Below are positions 16,957 to 26,061 of a stretch of DNA of 64,000 bases, one piece after another; position 1 is the first letter of the stretch; each line of letters opens with the position of its first letter. The stretch covers positions 248,001-312,000 of the forward strand of contig NZ_QUGI01000003.1 of NCBI RefSeq assembly GCF_003478995.1, in the 5' to 3' direction. The notes beneath the pieces were generated by a model, which ran no database searches, was not told where the DNA came from, and saw only the letters and a program-made list of their open reading frames with translations. A program made the position numbers and the translations under genes. This DNA is from Pseudoflavonifractor sp. AF19-9AC. Its GTDB lineage: Bacteria; Bacillota; Clostridia; Oscillospirales; Oscillospiraceae.

Positions 16957-17891
16957 GCGCCCACCTCCGCAGCCAGATTCTTGGCCTCGGTCTGGCAGTC
17001 ATGCCACAGCTCCTCCAGAATAATCCGCAGGGGACGAATCTCGTGGAGCATGCCCGCCACCTGGCCGGCCATGAGGGAGCCGGTCTTGGTATCTCCGTCA
17101 AAGACGGCCCGGCGCAGGGAGCCCAGAGTGTACTTCTCCAGCTCCATCTTGTCGGCGCCCTCCCGCTCCTTGGCCAGGTACTCCCGGGCCATCTGGTTTT
17201 TCAGGATGCGCACCGGGGCGCCCACGGAGCGGCCGGTGACGGTGGTGTCGCTGTCCTTGGCCTTCAGCAGGGCCTGCTTGTAGTTCTCGTGGATGGGGCA
17301 CTCCTGGCTCACCAGCAGGCAAGTGCCGATCTGGGCGCCGCAGGCGCCCAGGGCAAAGGCAGCGGCCAGCTGCCGTCCGCTGGCCACACCGCCGGCGGCA
17401 ATGACGGGCAGGTCGGTCATGGCCTTCACCTGGGGGACCAGGGCCATGGTGGTCAGCTCGCCCACGTGGCCGCCGGACTCGGTGCCCTCCGCGATAAAAC
17501 CGTCCACACCCAGAGGGGCCAGCCGGCGCACCAGAGCGGTGGCGGCCACCACGGGGAACACCTTGATGCCCGCCTCTTTCCAGACGGGGACATACTGGCT
17601 GGGGACGCCGGCGCCGGTGGTGACCACCTTCACGCCCTCCTCCACCACCACCTTGGCCATCTCGGGAGCAGCGGGGTTCATGAGCATGATGTTCACGCCG
17701 AAGGGCTTATCGGTGAGGGCCTTACAGCGGCGGATGTTCTCCCGCAGGGTGTCGGCATTCATGCCGCCCGCACCAATGAGGCCCAGGGCCCCGGCGTTGG
17801 ACACGGCGGCGGCAAACTCGCCGGTGGCGATGTTGGCCATGCCGCCCTGGATCAGGGGGAACTCAGTCCCCAGCAATTCATTGAGTTTCAT
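16953..17891 (-). CDS. fabK: Enoyl-ACP reductase II (FMN, FabK type)
   Basis: This 312-residue TIM-barrel flavoprotein of the nitronate monooxygenase-like family begins FPLIQGGMANIATGEFAAAV and has the FMN-binding VIAAGGVASGRQLAAA and GACGAQIGTCLL. It reduces enoyl-ACP and replaces FabI. By family FabK is insensitive to triclosan. I chose the ATG at 17891 with GAAGGAGAG upstream; the ORF can run to 17987, but that extension would overlap fabH. It is the only enoyl reductase in this operon. Confidence 0.95.
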   Translation of the reverse strand: MKLNELLGTEFPLIQGGMANIATGEFAAAVSNAGALGLIGAGGMNADTLRENIRRCKALTDKPFGVNIMLMNPAAPEMAKVVVEEGVKVVTTGAGVPSQYVPVWKEAGIKVFPVVAATALVRRLAPLGVDGFIAEGTESGGHVGELTTMALVPQVKAMTDLPVIAAGGVASGRQLAAAFALGACGAQIGTCLLVSQECPIHENYKQALLKAKDSDTTVTGRSVGAPVRILKNQMAREYLAKEREGADKMELEKYTLGSLRRAVFDGDTKTGSLMAGQVAGMLHEIRPLRIILEELWHDCQTEAKNLAAEVGA

Positions 17892-17943
17892 GCAACTTCT
17901 CTCCTTCAAGCAAGCGGCCAACCGGCCGACGAACGTTCTCTCT

Positions 17944-18882
17944 TTACCAACGCAGCAGAGCTCCGGCCCAGGTGAGGCCGCCGCCAAAGCCGACGGTGAG
18001 CACCCGCATGCCGCTCTTCAAAACGCCCTGCTTCACCAGCTCGTCCAGAGCCATGGGGATGCTGGCCGCCGAGGTATTGCCGTAGCGGTCCATATTCTTA
18101 TAGAAGAGCCCCTCCCGGGCCTTCAGCTTCTTGGCCACGTGATCGATGATGCGGGCGTTGGCCTGATGGCAGACCACCAGGTCCAGGTCGTTGATGTCAC
18201 AGCCCTCCTCCGCCAGCATCTGGCGGATGGACTGCTCCACCACCTCCACCGCAAAGCGGAAGACGGCCTTGCCCTCCATATGTACCGCAGAGGGCTCAGG
18301 GCCGGGGCCCTGGACCCAGATGCTCTCCGGGTCGCCCCGGGAGCCGAAGACGGTGTGCCAGCTGGCCTCCTCGTCCCGGCGGAGCACCGCGGCTCCCGCG
18401 CCGTCCCCGAAGAGGACGCAGGTGTTGCGGTCGGTCATGTCCAGCACCCGGCTGATGACCTCGCAGCCCACCAGCAGGGCGTAGGGCCTGGGGGCGTCGG
18501 AGAGCAGGGCGTGGGCCGTCTTCAGCCCGTAGAGGAAGCCGGCGCAGGCGGCGTTCAGGTCAAAGCAGACGGTGTCCTCCTTCATGCCCAGCTCCTTCTG
18601 GAGCATGCAGGCCATGGAGGGGCTGGCGTAGTCGGGGGTGAAGGTGGCCACCAGGCACACCCCGATGTCCTCCCCCTTCAGCCCCGCCCGCTCCAGGGCC
18701 TTCCGGGCGGCGCCCAGGGCCAGGTCGAGGCCGCTCTCGCCCTCACAGAAGTGGCGCTGGTGGATGCCGGTGCGGCTATATACCCACTCGTCGTTGGTGT
18801 CCACCTGCCGGCTCAGCTCCTGGTTGGTGACAATCCGCCGGGGCAGACACCGGCCGGTGGACAGGATTTTGGGTGCGCTCAT
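17944..18882 (-). CDS. fabH: 3-oxoacyl-ACP synthase III
   Basis: This 312-residue initiating condensing enzyme joins an acyl-CoA primer to malonyl-ACP. The catalytic residues are visible: Cys in LNAACAGFLYG, His in CHQANARII and Asn in YGNTSAASIP. The C-terminus GFGGGLTWAGALLRW is complete. It overlaps accA by 4 bases. Confidence 0.97.
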   Translation of the reverse strand: MSAPKILSTGRCLPRRIVTNQELSRQVDTNDEWVYSRTGIHQRHFCEGESGLDLALGAARKALERAGLKGEDIGVCLVATFTPDYASPSMACMLQKELGMKEDTVCFDLNAACAGFLYGLKTAHALLSDAPRPYALLVGCEVISRVLDMTDRNTCVLFGDGAGAAVLRRDEEASWHTVFGSRGDPESIWVQGPGPEPSAVHMEGKAVFRFAVEVVEQSIRQMLAEEGCDINDLDLVVCHQANARIIDHVAKKLKAREGLFYKNMDRYGNTSAASIPMALDELVKQGVLKSGMRVLTVGFGGGLTWAGALLRW

Positions 18883-19703
18883 GACTCCTCCTTCCCCGCC
18901 TGGGACAGACCCTGTCCCATGGCGCGGAACATTTGATAGCGCTGGCGGGCCAGCGCAGGCCCGCTGAGCTTGTCAAGGGCGGCCAGCTCCTTCTTCAGCG
19001 CGGCGTCCACCGTGCGGAAGGTGGCCTCCCAGTCGGTGTGGGCGCCGCCCTCGGGCTCTTTCAGGACACCCTGGACAATCCCGCCCCGGCGCAGGTCCTG
19101 GGCGGTGAGCTTCATCACCCCGCAGGCCTCCCCGCTGCGAGAGGAGTCCTTCCACAAAATGGAGGCAAAGCCCTCGGGAGACAGAACGGAGTAGACCGCG
19201 TGCTCCAGCATCAGCACCCGGTTGCCCACGGCCAGAGCCAGGGCACCGCCGCTGCCGCCCTCGCCGGTGACGATGGCGATGACAGGGACGGTGAGGGTAC
19301 TCATAAGGGCCAGGCACTGGGCGATGGCCTCGCCCTGACCCCGCTCCTCCGCCTCTTTCCCGGGGTAGGCCCCGGGGGTGTCCACGAAGGTGATGATGGG
19401 CCGGCCGAACTTCTCCGCCTGTTTCATCAGGCGCTGGGCCTTCCGGTAGCCCTCGGGCCCGGGCATGCCGAAGTTGCAGTGGAGGTTTTCCTCCAGGCTC
19501 TTGCCCTTCCGGTGGCCCAGAACGGTGACGGGGCGGCCGTGGAACCGGGCGATGCCGCCCAGGATGCTGCCGTCCTCCCGGCACTGCCGGTCTCCCCGCT
19601 GCTCAAAGAAATCGGTGAACAGGGCCTGGATAAAGTCCGCCGTCCCGGGGCGGCCGGGATTGCGGGCGATTTTCACCTTTTCTTCCGGTGTGTATCGGCT
19701 CAT
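18879..19703 (-). CDS. accA: Acetyl-CoA carboxylase carboxyltransferase, alpha subunit
   Basis: This 274-residue crotonase-fold protein transfers carboxyl from biotin to acetyl-CoA together with AccD. Seen are the RPGTADFIQ start region, RYTPEEKVKIARN, FVDTPGAYPGKEAEERGQGEAIA and GEGGSGGALALAVGN. It is slightly shorter than the E. coli form at the N-terminus, as usual in Clostridia. Four-base overlaps with accD and fabH mark a tightly coupled operon. Confidence 0.96.
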   Translation of the reverse strand: MSRYTPEEKVKIARNPGRPGTADFIQALFTDFFEQRGDRQCREDGSILGGIARFHGRPVTVLGHRKGKSLEENLHCNFGMPGPEGYRKAQRLMKQAEKFGRPIITFVDTPGAYPGKEAEERGQGEAIAQCLALMSTLTVPVIAIVTGEGGSGGALALAVGNRVLMLEHAVYSVLSPEGFASILWKDSSRSGEACGVMKLTAQDLRRGGIVQGVLKEPEGGAHTDWEATFRTVDAALKKELAALDKLSGPALARQRYQMFRAMGQGLSQAGKEES

Positions 19704-20550
19704 GCCCGTCCCCCCTTCTCATGGAGCGCCAGCAGCTGGCTCAGCACGTGCCGCCACTGGTCCCGGGGCACAATCTGGTCCAGGAAGCCGTGGTCCAGCA
19801 GGTACTCGGCCCGCTGGAAGCCCTCGGGCAGCTTCTCTCCTATGGTCTGCTCAATGACCCGGGGACCGGCAAAGCCGATGAGGGCCCCGGGCTCCGAGAG
19901 CATAATATCTCCCAGGGAGGCAAAGCTGGCCGTCACCCCGCCGGTGGTGGGGTGGGTGAGGCAGGAGATGTAGAGCCCGCCCTTCTCCTGGAATCGGGTG
20001 ATGGCAGCGGCAGTCTTGGCCATCTGCATGAGGGAGAAGATACCCTCCTGCATCCGGGCGCCGCCGCTGGCGGCAAAGATGATGAGGGGCAGCTTGTGAC
20101 GCTGGGCGTACTCCGCCGCCCTTGTCACCTTCTCCCCCACTGCGGTGCCCATGCTGCCCATGAGGAAGCGGCCGTCCAGCACCACGAACACCGCCTTGTG
20201 GCGCTGCACCTGGCCCAGAGCGGCCACCGCCGCGTCCTTCAGGCCGGTGTCCCGCTCCAGACCCTGGAGCTTGTCGGCGTAGCCGGGGAAGTCCAGGGGG
20301 TCGGCGGGCTCCAGCTTCTCCTCCAGCTCCTGGAAGGAGCCAGGGTCCAAAATCATGGACAGGCGATAATAAGCCCCGATGGGGCTGTGATAACCACACC
20401 GGGGGCACACCTGCTTATTCCGGCTCCAGTCCAGGGCGGAGCTCTCCGCCCCGCAGCCGGGGCAGGCCTTGCGGCGGGTGGAGGTGATCCGCCCCTCCCG
20501 CATGGCCTGGTAGGTCAGCAGCCGATCCCGGCGCTGGGTGAAAAACTGAT

Positions 20551-20554
<4 letters not shown>
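19700..20554 (-). CDS. accD: Acetyl-CoA carboxylase carboxyltransferase, beta subunit
   Basis: This 284-residue partner of AccA has the N-terminal four-cysteine zinc ribbon (CPGCG ... CPRCGYH) after a short basic leader, then the crotonase-like domain with AASGGARMQEG, PTTGGVTASFA and GFAGPRVIEQT. Overlaps of 4 bases with accC and accA support co-translation. Confidence 0.96.
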
Positions 20555-21948
<1,394 letters not shown>

Positions 21949-21950
21949 GG

Positions 21951-22397
21951 TTACACCCTCCGAATCCGGAACAGGGGCTGGCCGAAGCCCACGGCCTCGC
22001 CGTCCCGGCCCAGAACCTCCTCCACCACGCAGTCGGCGGGGGCGGGGACCTCACTCATCATCTTCATGGCCTCGATGAGGCACAGGGTCTCCCCCTTCTT
22101 CACCTGTTTGCCCGGGGCGGCAAAGGGAGCCTCTCCGGGGGCGGGGGCGGCGTAGAAGACGCCCACCAGGGGGGCCTTCACCAGGTCCTCATCCCGAACC
22201 TGGGGAGCGGAGGCAGCGGGCTCCGCCTGAGCGGGAGCGGCAGCGGCTGTTGTCTGGACCACCGGGGCCGCCTGCATGACCACCGCCGGATTCTCCCGGC
22301 GCAGGGCCACCCGCTCATCCTTCTTCTGCCACTCCAGCTCCGTCAGCCCGGAGGCGGCAAAGCGCTCCATCAGGCTGTATAATTCCTGCAGTTCCAT
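21951..22397 (-). CDS. accB: Biotin carboxyl carrier protein
   Basis: This 148-residue protein has an N-terminal MELQELYSLMERFAASGLTELE segment, a flexible Ala/Pro-rich linker (about residues 40-75) and the biotinyl domain with the EAMKMMSE biotin-lysine site. It carries carboxybiotin between AccC and AccA/AccD. It lies 30 bases after acpP. The biotin ligase is not in this window. Confidence 0.95.
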   Translation of the reverse strand: MELQELYSLMERFAASGLTELEWQKKDERVALRRENPAVVMQAAPVVQTTAAAAPAQAEPAASAPQVRDEDLVKAPLVGVFYAAPAPGEAPFAAPGKQVKKGETLCLIEAMKMMSEVPAPADCVVEEVLGRDGEAVGFGQPLFRIRRV

Positions 22398-22427
22398 TGG
22401 AATGCCTCCTTCTCCCCTGCGGATTTC

Positions 22428-22664
22428 TTACTGCTTCTTGCTCTCGATGTAGGTCAGGATGTCCTGAACAGTCTGGATCTTGCCCATGTCCTCGTCGGCA
22501 ATGCCCACGCCAAAGGCCTCCTCCAGAGCCAGGGACAGCTCCACGGCCTCCAGGGAGTCGGCGTCCAGATCCTCGAAGAGGTTGGTCTCCAGGGTGACCT
22601 GGTCGGCGTCGCAGCTCAGGGTGTTGACAATGATGTCACGTACATTCTCAAAATTGATATCCAT
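22428..22664 (-). CDS. acpP: Acyl carrier protein
   Basis: This 78-residue acidic four-helix protein has the phosphopantetheine serine at S37 in DLDADSLEAVEL. It carries growing acyl chains. It is the first gene of the operon, with the promoter and two palindromic operators just upstream. All following acc and fab genes run in the same direction without a clear internal terminator. Confidence 0.97.
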   Translation of the reverse strand: MDINFENVRDIIVNTLSCDADQVTLETNLFEDLDADSLEAVELSLALEEAFGVGIADEDMGKIQTVQDILTYIESKKQ

Positions 22665-22696
22665 AAATTAAATCTTCCTCTCAAAATAATTCAATC

Positions 22697-22762
22697 ATTT
22701 TAGTTAAAATATTTTAGCTAAAATGCTTGATGTTATTATATGGGCTTTTCCCAAAAAGTCAA
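22697..22762 (-). promoter_or_regulatory. acc-fab operon promoter with two abutting palindromic operators
   Basis: On the minus strand TTGACT (22757-22762) and TATAAT (22735-22740) are 16 bases apart. Just downstream lie ATTTTAGCTAAAAT (22711-22724, perfect palindrome) and ATTTTAGTTAAAAT (22697-22710, one mismatch pair), placed end to end over the expected start of transcription and leader. Such AT-rich dyads suit a MarR/FabT-type repressor. Confidence 0.8.
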
Positions 22763-22877
22763 GGCAAATTTTGTCGGCCCCTCCAGGTTTGTCTGTTCTC
22801 ACAGAGGAATTCGGCCCATCTCCGCCCTTTTTCGGCGCTCCGACCCTGTTTTGGGACTCTACCCCATTAATTTTCTC

Positions 22878-22921
22878 TTGACAGAAGAAACATTTGTTCT
22901 ATAATTATGATACAAACGTTC
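22878..22921 (+). promoter_or_regulatory. Promoter with LexA-like boxes
   Basis: TTGACA (22878-22883) and TATAAT (22900-22905) are 16 bases apart. AAAC-ATTT-GTTC (22888-22899) lies inside the spacer and matches the Gram-positive SOS box GAAC-4-GTTC except for one base. A poorer copy, ATAC-AAAC-GTTC, lies at 22910-22921. Confidence 0.6.
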
Positions 22922-22940
22922 TATCGAAGGAGGGAGTCCC

Positions 22941-24206
22941 TTGGAGCTGCTGGACAAGCTGAATATTCTGGCCGACGCCGCCAAGTACGATGCCGCCTGC
23001 ACCTCCAGCGGCCTGGACCGGGCGGGGCGGCCGGGCACCATCGGCAGCACCATGCAGTGCGGCTGCTGCCACTCCTTCTCCGCCGATGGCCGGTGCATCT
23101 CCCTTTTGAAGGTGCTGCTCACCAACGTGTGCGTCTACGACTGTCAGTACTGCGTGAACCGCCGGTCCAACGATGTGCCCCGGGCCGCCTTTACCCCCAG
23201 GGAGCTGTGTGAGCTCACCATGGGCTTCTACCGCCGCAATTATATCGAGGGGCTGTTTCTCTCCTCCGCCGTGGCGGGCAATCCCGACCACACCACCGAG
23301 CAGATGATTGAGACCCTTCGGATTCTCCGGGAGGAGTACCGCTTCGGCGGCTACATCCACGCCAAGGCCATTCCCGGCGCCGACCCTCTGCTCACCCAGA
23401 GGTTGGGGCTTCTGGCCGATCGGATGAGCGTCAACATTGAGCTGCCCAGCTCCAAAAGCCTCTCCCTGCTGGCCCCGGACAAGAAAAAGGAGGCCATTCT
23501 GGCCCCCATGACTCAGATTCGGGACGGCATCTCTGTCTCCCGGCAGGAACTGAGGCTCTACCGCCACGCCCCCCGCTTTGCCCCCGCGGGGCAGTCCACC
23601 CAGATGATTGTGGGGGCCACCCAGGAGAGCGACCGTCAGATTCTCACCCTGACCCAGAGCCTCTATCAGAAGTTTCAGCTCAAGCGGGTCTTTTACTCCG
23701 CCTACATTCCCGTCTCCTCCAGCCCTCTCCTCCCCGCCCCCCATGGCTTTCAGCCGCCCCTGCTGCGGGAGCACCGGCTCTATCAGGCCGACTGGCTGCT
23801 GCGGTACTACCACTTCCGGGCGGAGGAGATTCTGGACGAGAGCCAGCCCAATCTGGACCCCCGGCTGGACCCCAAGTGCACCTGGGCCCTGCGCCATCTG
23901 GACTTCTTCCCGGTGGAGGTGAACCGTGCGGACTACGAGGCCCTGCTGCGGGTGCCCGGCATCGGGGTGAAAAGCGCCCGGCGGATTCTCACCGCCCGGC
24001 GGGTGGGTCCTCTCACCTTTGAGGGGCTCAAGCGGCTGGGAGTGGTGCTGAAGCGGGCCCAGTACTTCCTCACCTGCTCCGGGCGGGTGATGGCCGGCCT
24101 GCGGGTCAATGAGGACGGCCTGCTGCGCCACCTGCTGGCCCTGGAGGCCCCCGCTCTGGCGACCGCGGTGCCGGAGCAGCTGTCCCTGTTCGTCCCCGGC
24201 TCTTAG
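22941..24206 (+). CDS. Putative DNA modification/repair radical SAM protein (TIGR03916 type)
   Basis: This 421-residue protein has the radical SAM cluster motif CVYDCQYC at residues 64-71. It has an earlier cysteine group (QCGCCHSFSADGRC) and a C-terminal helix-hairpin-helix DNA-binding motif (LLRVPGIGVKSARRIL). The family is always paired with TIGR03915 proteins and is thought to act on DNA, but its reaction is not established. The start is a TTG at 22941 behind GAAGGAGGGAG; no better ATG exists. The next gene begins 13 bases downstream, so the two form an operon. Confidence 0.9.
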   Translation: MELLDKLNILADAAKYDAACTSSGLDRAGRPGTIGSTMQCGCCHSFSADGRCISLLKVLLTNVCVYDCQYCVNRRSNDVPRAAFTPRELCELTMGFYRRNYIEGLFLSSAVAGNPDHTTEQMIETLRILREEYRFGGYIHAKAIPGADPLLTQRLGLLADRMSVNIELPSSKSLSLLAPDKKKEAILAPMTQIRDGISVSRQELRLYRHAPRFAPAGQSTQMIVGATQESDRQILTLTQSLYQKFQLKRVFYSAYIPVSSSPLLPAPHGFQPPLLREHRLYQADWLLRYYHFRAEEILDESQPNLDPRLDPKCTWALRHLDFFPVEVNRADYEALLRVPGIGVKSARRILTARRVGPLTFEGLKRLGVVLKRAQYFLTCSGRVMAGLRVNEDGLLRHLLALEAPALATAVPEQLSLFVPGS

Positions 24207-24219
24207 GAGGTACCCATCC

Positions 24220-25023
24220 ATGGTTCAAACCCAAGTCTGCTGCCGCTATGACGGCACCTTCGCCGGCTTTCTCTCCTGCGTATTCGAGTGTTATGTCAAC
24301 AAAGAGGAGCCGGTGGAGTTCTACACCCAGGAGGACGAGCGCCTGTCCCTCTACCCTGAGCGGGTCATTCCCACCCGGCGGGACCGGGCAGAACGGGTGT
24401 ACCGCTCCCTGGCGGCCAAGTTCGGCCCGGCGGGGCAGAGGCTGGTGACCCGGGGCTTTCTCACCTGCCTGGAGAACCGGGAGGTGTGGCTATGGCAGCT
24501 CATTCTGTTGGGCTACCGCCGGGGGCCCGTCGTCACCCGGGATCTCACCCACCCAGTGGTCCACCAGGTACAGAAGGCCGTCCGCCATTTGGAGCAGGAG
24601 GCCCACCTCTTCAAGGGCTTTGTCCGCTTCTCCCTGCTGGACGGGGTGCTGGTGGGAGAAATTGAGCCCAAGAACCGGGTGCTGCCCCTGCTCCGGCCCC
24701 ACTTCTGCTCCCGCTATCCCCAGGAGGCCTTTCTCCTCTACGACCGCACCCACCGGGAGGGTCTGCTCCACCAGGGCGGGCGCTGGGCCATTGTCCCTCT
24801 GGAGGACTTCCAGATGGGCCGTCCAGGAGAGGAGGAGGCCCTCTACCGCCGCCTGTGGCGCTCCTTCTACGACACCATCGCCATTGAGGCGCGGTATAAC
24901 CCCCGCTGCCGCATGACCCACATGCCCAAGCGCTATTGGGGGACCATGACGGAGTTTCAGCAGGAGGAGTCCTCCCCTCCGTCCCGCGCCCTGCCTCCGG
25001 ACCTTCTGCCCGGCCGGGCATAA
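24220..25023 (+). CDS. TIGR03915 family putative DNA repair protein (DUF4130 domain)
   Basis: This 267-residue protein matches the obligate partner of the radical SAM protein just upstream: CRYDGTFAGFLSCVFECY at the start, RVYRSLAAKFG and ending with a YNPRCRMTHMPKRYWGTMTEF segment. The DUF4130 part is related to uracil-DNA-glycosylase-linked proteins. A role in repair of a base lesion is inferred. TAGGAGG precedes the ATG at 24220, and the operon ends with a strong terminator. Confidence 0.88.
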   Translation: MVQTQVCCRYDGTFAGFLSCVFECYVNKEEPVEFYTQEDERLSLYPERVIPTRRDRAERVYRSLAAKFGPAGQRLVTRGFLTCLENREVWLWQLILLGYRRGPVVTRDLTHPVVHQVQKAVRHLEQEAHLFKGFVRFSLLDGVLVGEIEPKNRVLPLLRPHFCSRYPQEAFLLYDRTHREGLLHQGGRWAIVPLEDFQMGRPGEEEALYRRLWRSFYDTIAIEARYNPRCRMTHMPKRYWGTMTEFQQEESSPPSRALPPDLLPGRA

Positions 25024-25024
25024 A

Positions 25025-25058
25025 AACAGCGGCCCGTAAAAACGGGCCGCTGTTCTGT
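25025..25058 (+). terminator. Terminator of the radical SAM/TIGR03915 operon
   Basis: A 13-bp perfect stem (AACAGCGGCCCGT and its complement) with a 4-base AAAA loop is followed by a T-rich tail. Confidence 0.85.
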
Positions 25059-25068
25059 TTCTCGTTTC

Positions 25069-25389
25069 TTATTCTGAAGGCTGGGAAGGTGTCTGGTTCG
25101 GGTAGATCCGTTCCAATACCATCTGGTACCCACCGGAGCCATAGCGCAGTTCCGTGTTGATGCGGGTAATGGTGGAGCTGCTCACCGGCACCTGACGGCG
25201 GATACTCTCGTAGGTGTTCCCCTCCGCCAGCAGCCGTGCCACCTGCATGCGCTGGGCGATGGCGCTCACTTCCTGCACGGTAAGCAGATCGCTGAAGAAT
25301 GCATAGCACTCATCCAGATCCTTCAGAGTCAGAATTGCCTGAAACAGTGCATCCATTTCCTCGCTCCGCTTGACCTTAATTCGGGACAT
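25069..25389 (-). CDS. YerC/YecD family TrpR-related protein
   Basis: This 106-residue helical DNA-binding protein resembles the tryptophan repressor fold: LLTVQEVSAIAQRMQVARLLAEG followed by the helix-turn-helix TYESIRRQVPVSSSTITRINTELRYGSGGY. The function of YerC is not well defined. The start is behind AAGGAGG, and a TCGACA/TATAAT promoter lies at 25427-25455 on the minus strand. It is a single-gene unit that converges on the radical SAM operon. Confidence 0.92.
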   Translation of the reverse strand: MSRIKVKRSEEMDALFQAILTLKDLDECYAFFSDLLTVQEVSAIAQRMQVARLLAEGNTYESIRRQVPVSSSTITRINTELRYGSGGYQMVLERIYPNQTPSQPSE

Positions 25390-25426
25390 AACCAGGCCTC
25401 CTTGTTACCTTTTCAGTATTGCCCTG

Positions 25427-25455
25427 ATTATATCAAAAAAATTCCTATTTGTCGA
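25427..25455 (-). promoter_or_regulatory. Promoter of the YerC gene
   Basis: On the minus strand TCGACA (25450-25455) and TATAAT (25427-25432) have a 17-base spacer. Confidence 0.65.
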
Positions 25456-25491
25456 GTCTGGCAAAATCAGCGGTCTCTCTTCCGGGCCCAC

Positions 25492-26061
25492 TCATCCCCA
25501 GCCGCCCAAAAAATTTGTTCTGGCCTCTGCCAGGCTTTTGACCACAAAGGCCTCATACAGACGGCTGAGCATATCCCAGGTCTGTCGGTCCAGCACTCCG
25601 GTCTCCGGCCGCCCGGAGGCCCGCTGCAGCCAGCGCACATTGTCCACCGACTCCGTTCCATGGACTGCGTCCACAGTATGGAGCGTGATGCCGGTAAAGT
25701 ATCGGGCCAGCATCTGGAACATGGCTTGGGGCACCCCCAGAAAGTCCTGCTCCTCCCCCGGTTTTACGCTGCTTCGCTCCCCCGGAAAGGCTCGAAGGGG
25801 ACGGGGCACCGTTTGCTCCCCCTCCAGGGCCAGCCAGCCGTCCCGGATGGCGTTCCAGGTCCCCCGGTCCACCACACCGGTCACCGGCAATTTCAGCTCC
25901 CGCTGCAGACGCATCACCGCCTCCAGGGTCTTTTCTCCAAAGACGCCGTCCACTGCCAGTTCCGGCAGCTTCGGATACCGCTGAGCCAACCGGCGCAGCA
26001 TGTACTGAAGGCCCCGCACCGGCTGGGCCAGCAGTTCCCGTTCCATATCCTCCCGTATCAT
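25492..26061 (-). CDS. Peptidoglycan-binding protein with two PG_binding_1 repeats
   Basis: This 189-residue protein contains two copies of the peptidoglycan-binding fold: VRGLQYMLRRLAQRYPKLPELAVDGVFGEKTLEAVMRLQRELKLPVTG at the start and a second, more divergent copy ending LQRASGRPETGVLDRQTWDML. I see no signal peptide and no catalytic domain. It overlaps the SpoIID-like gene by 4 bases. With its two neighbours it resembles spore-wall-associated clusters of Clostridia, so action in the mother cell or on the spore surface is inferred. Confidence 0.8.
   Translation of the reverse strand: MIREDMERELLAQPVRGLQYMLRRLAQRYPKLPELAVDGVFGEKTLEAVMRLQRELKLPVTGVVDRGTWNAIRDGWLALEGEQTVPRPLRAFPGERSSVKPGEEQDFLGVPQAMFQMLARYFTGITLHTVDAVHGTESVDNVRWLQRASGRPETGVLDRQTWDMLSRLYEAFVVKSLAEARTNFLGGWG

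Noticed and set aside
17293..18936. 547-codon plus-strand ORF opposite fabK and fabH
   Set aside because: Shadow of two complete fatty acid genes.
22905..24221. 438-codon minus-strand ORF
   Set aside because: Antisense of the radical SAM gene; no motif and no ribosome site.
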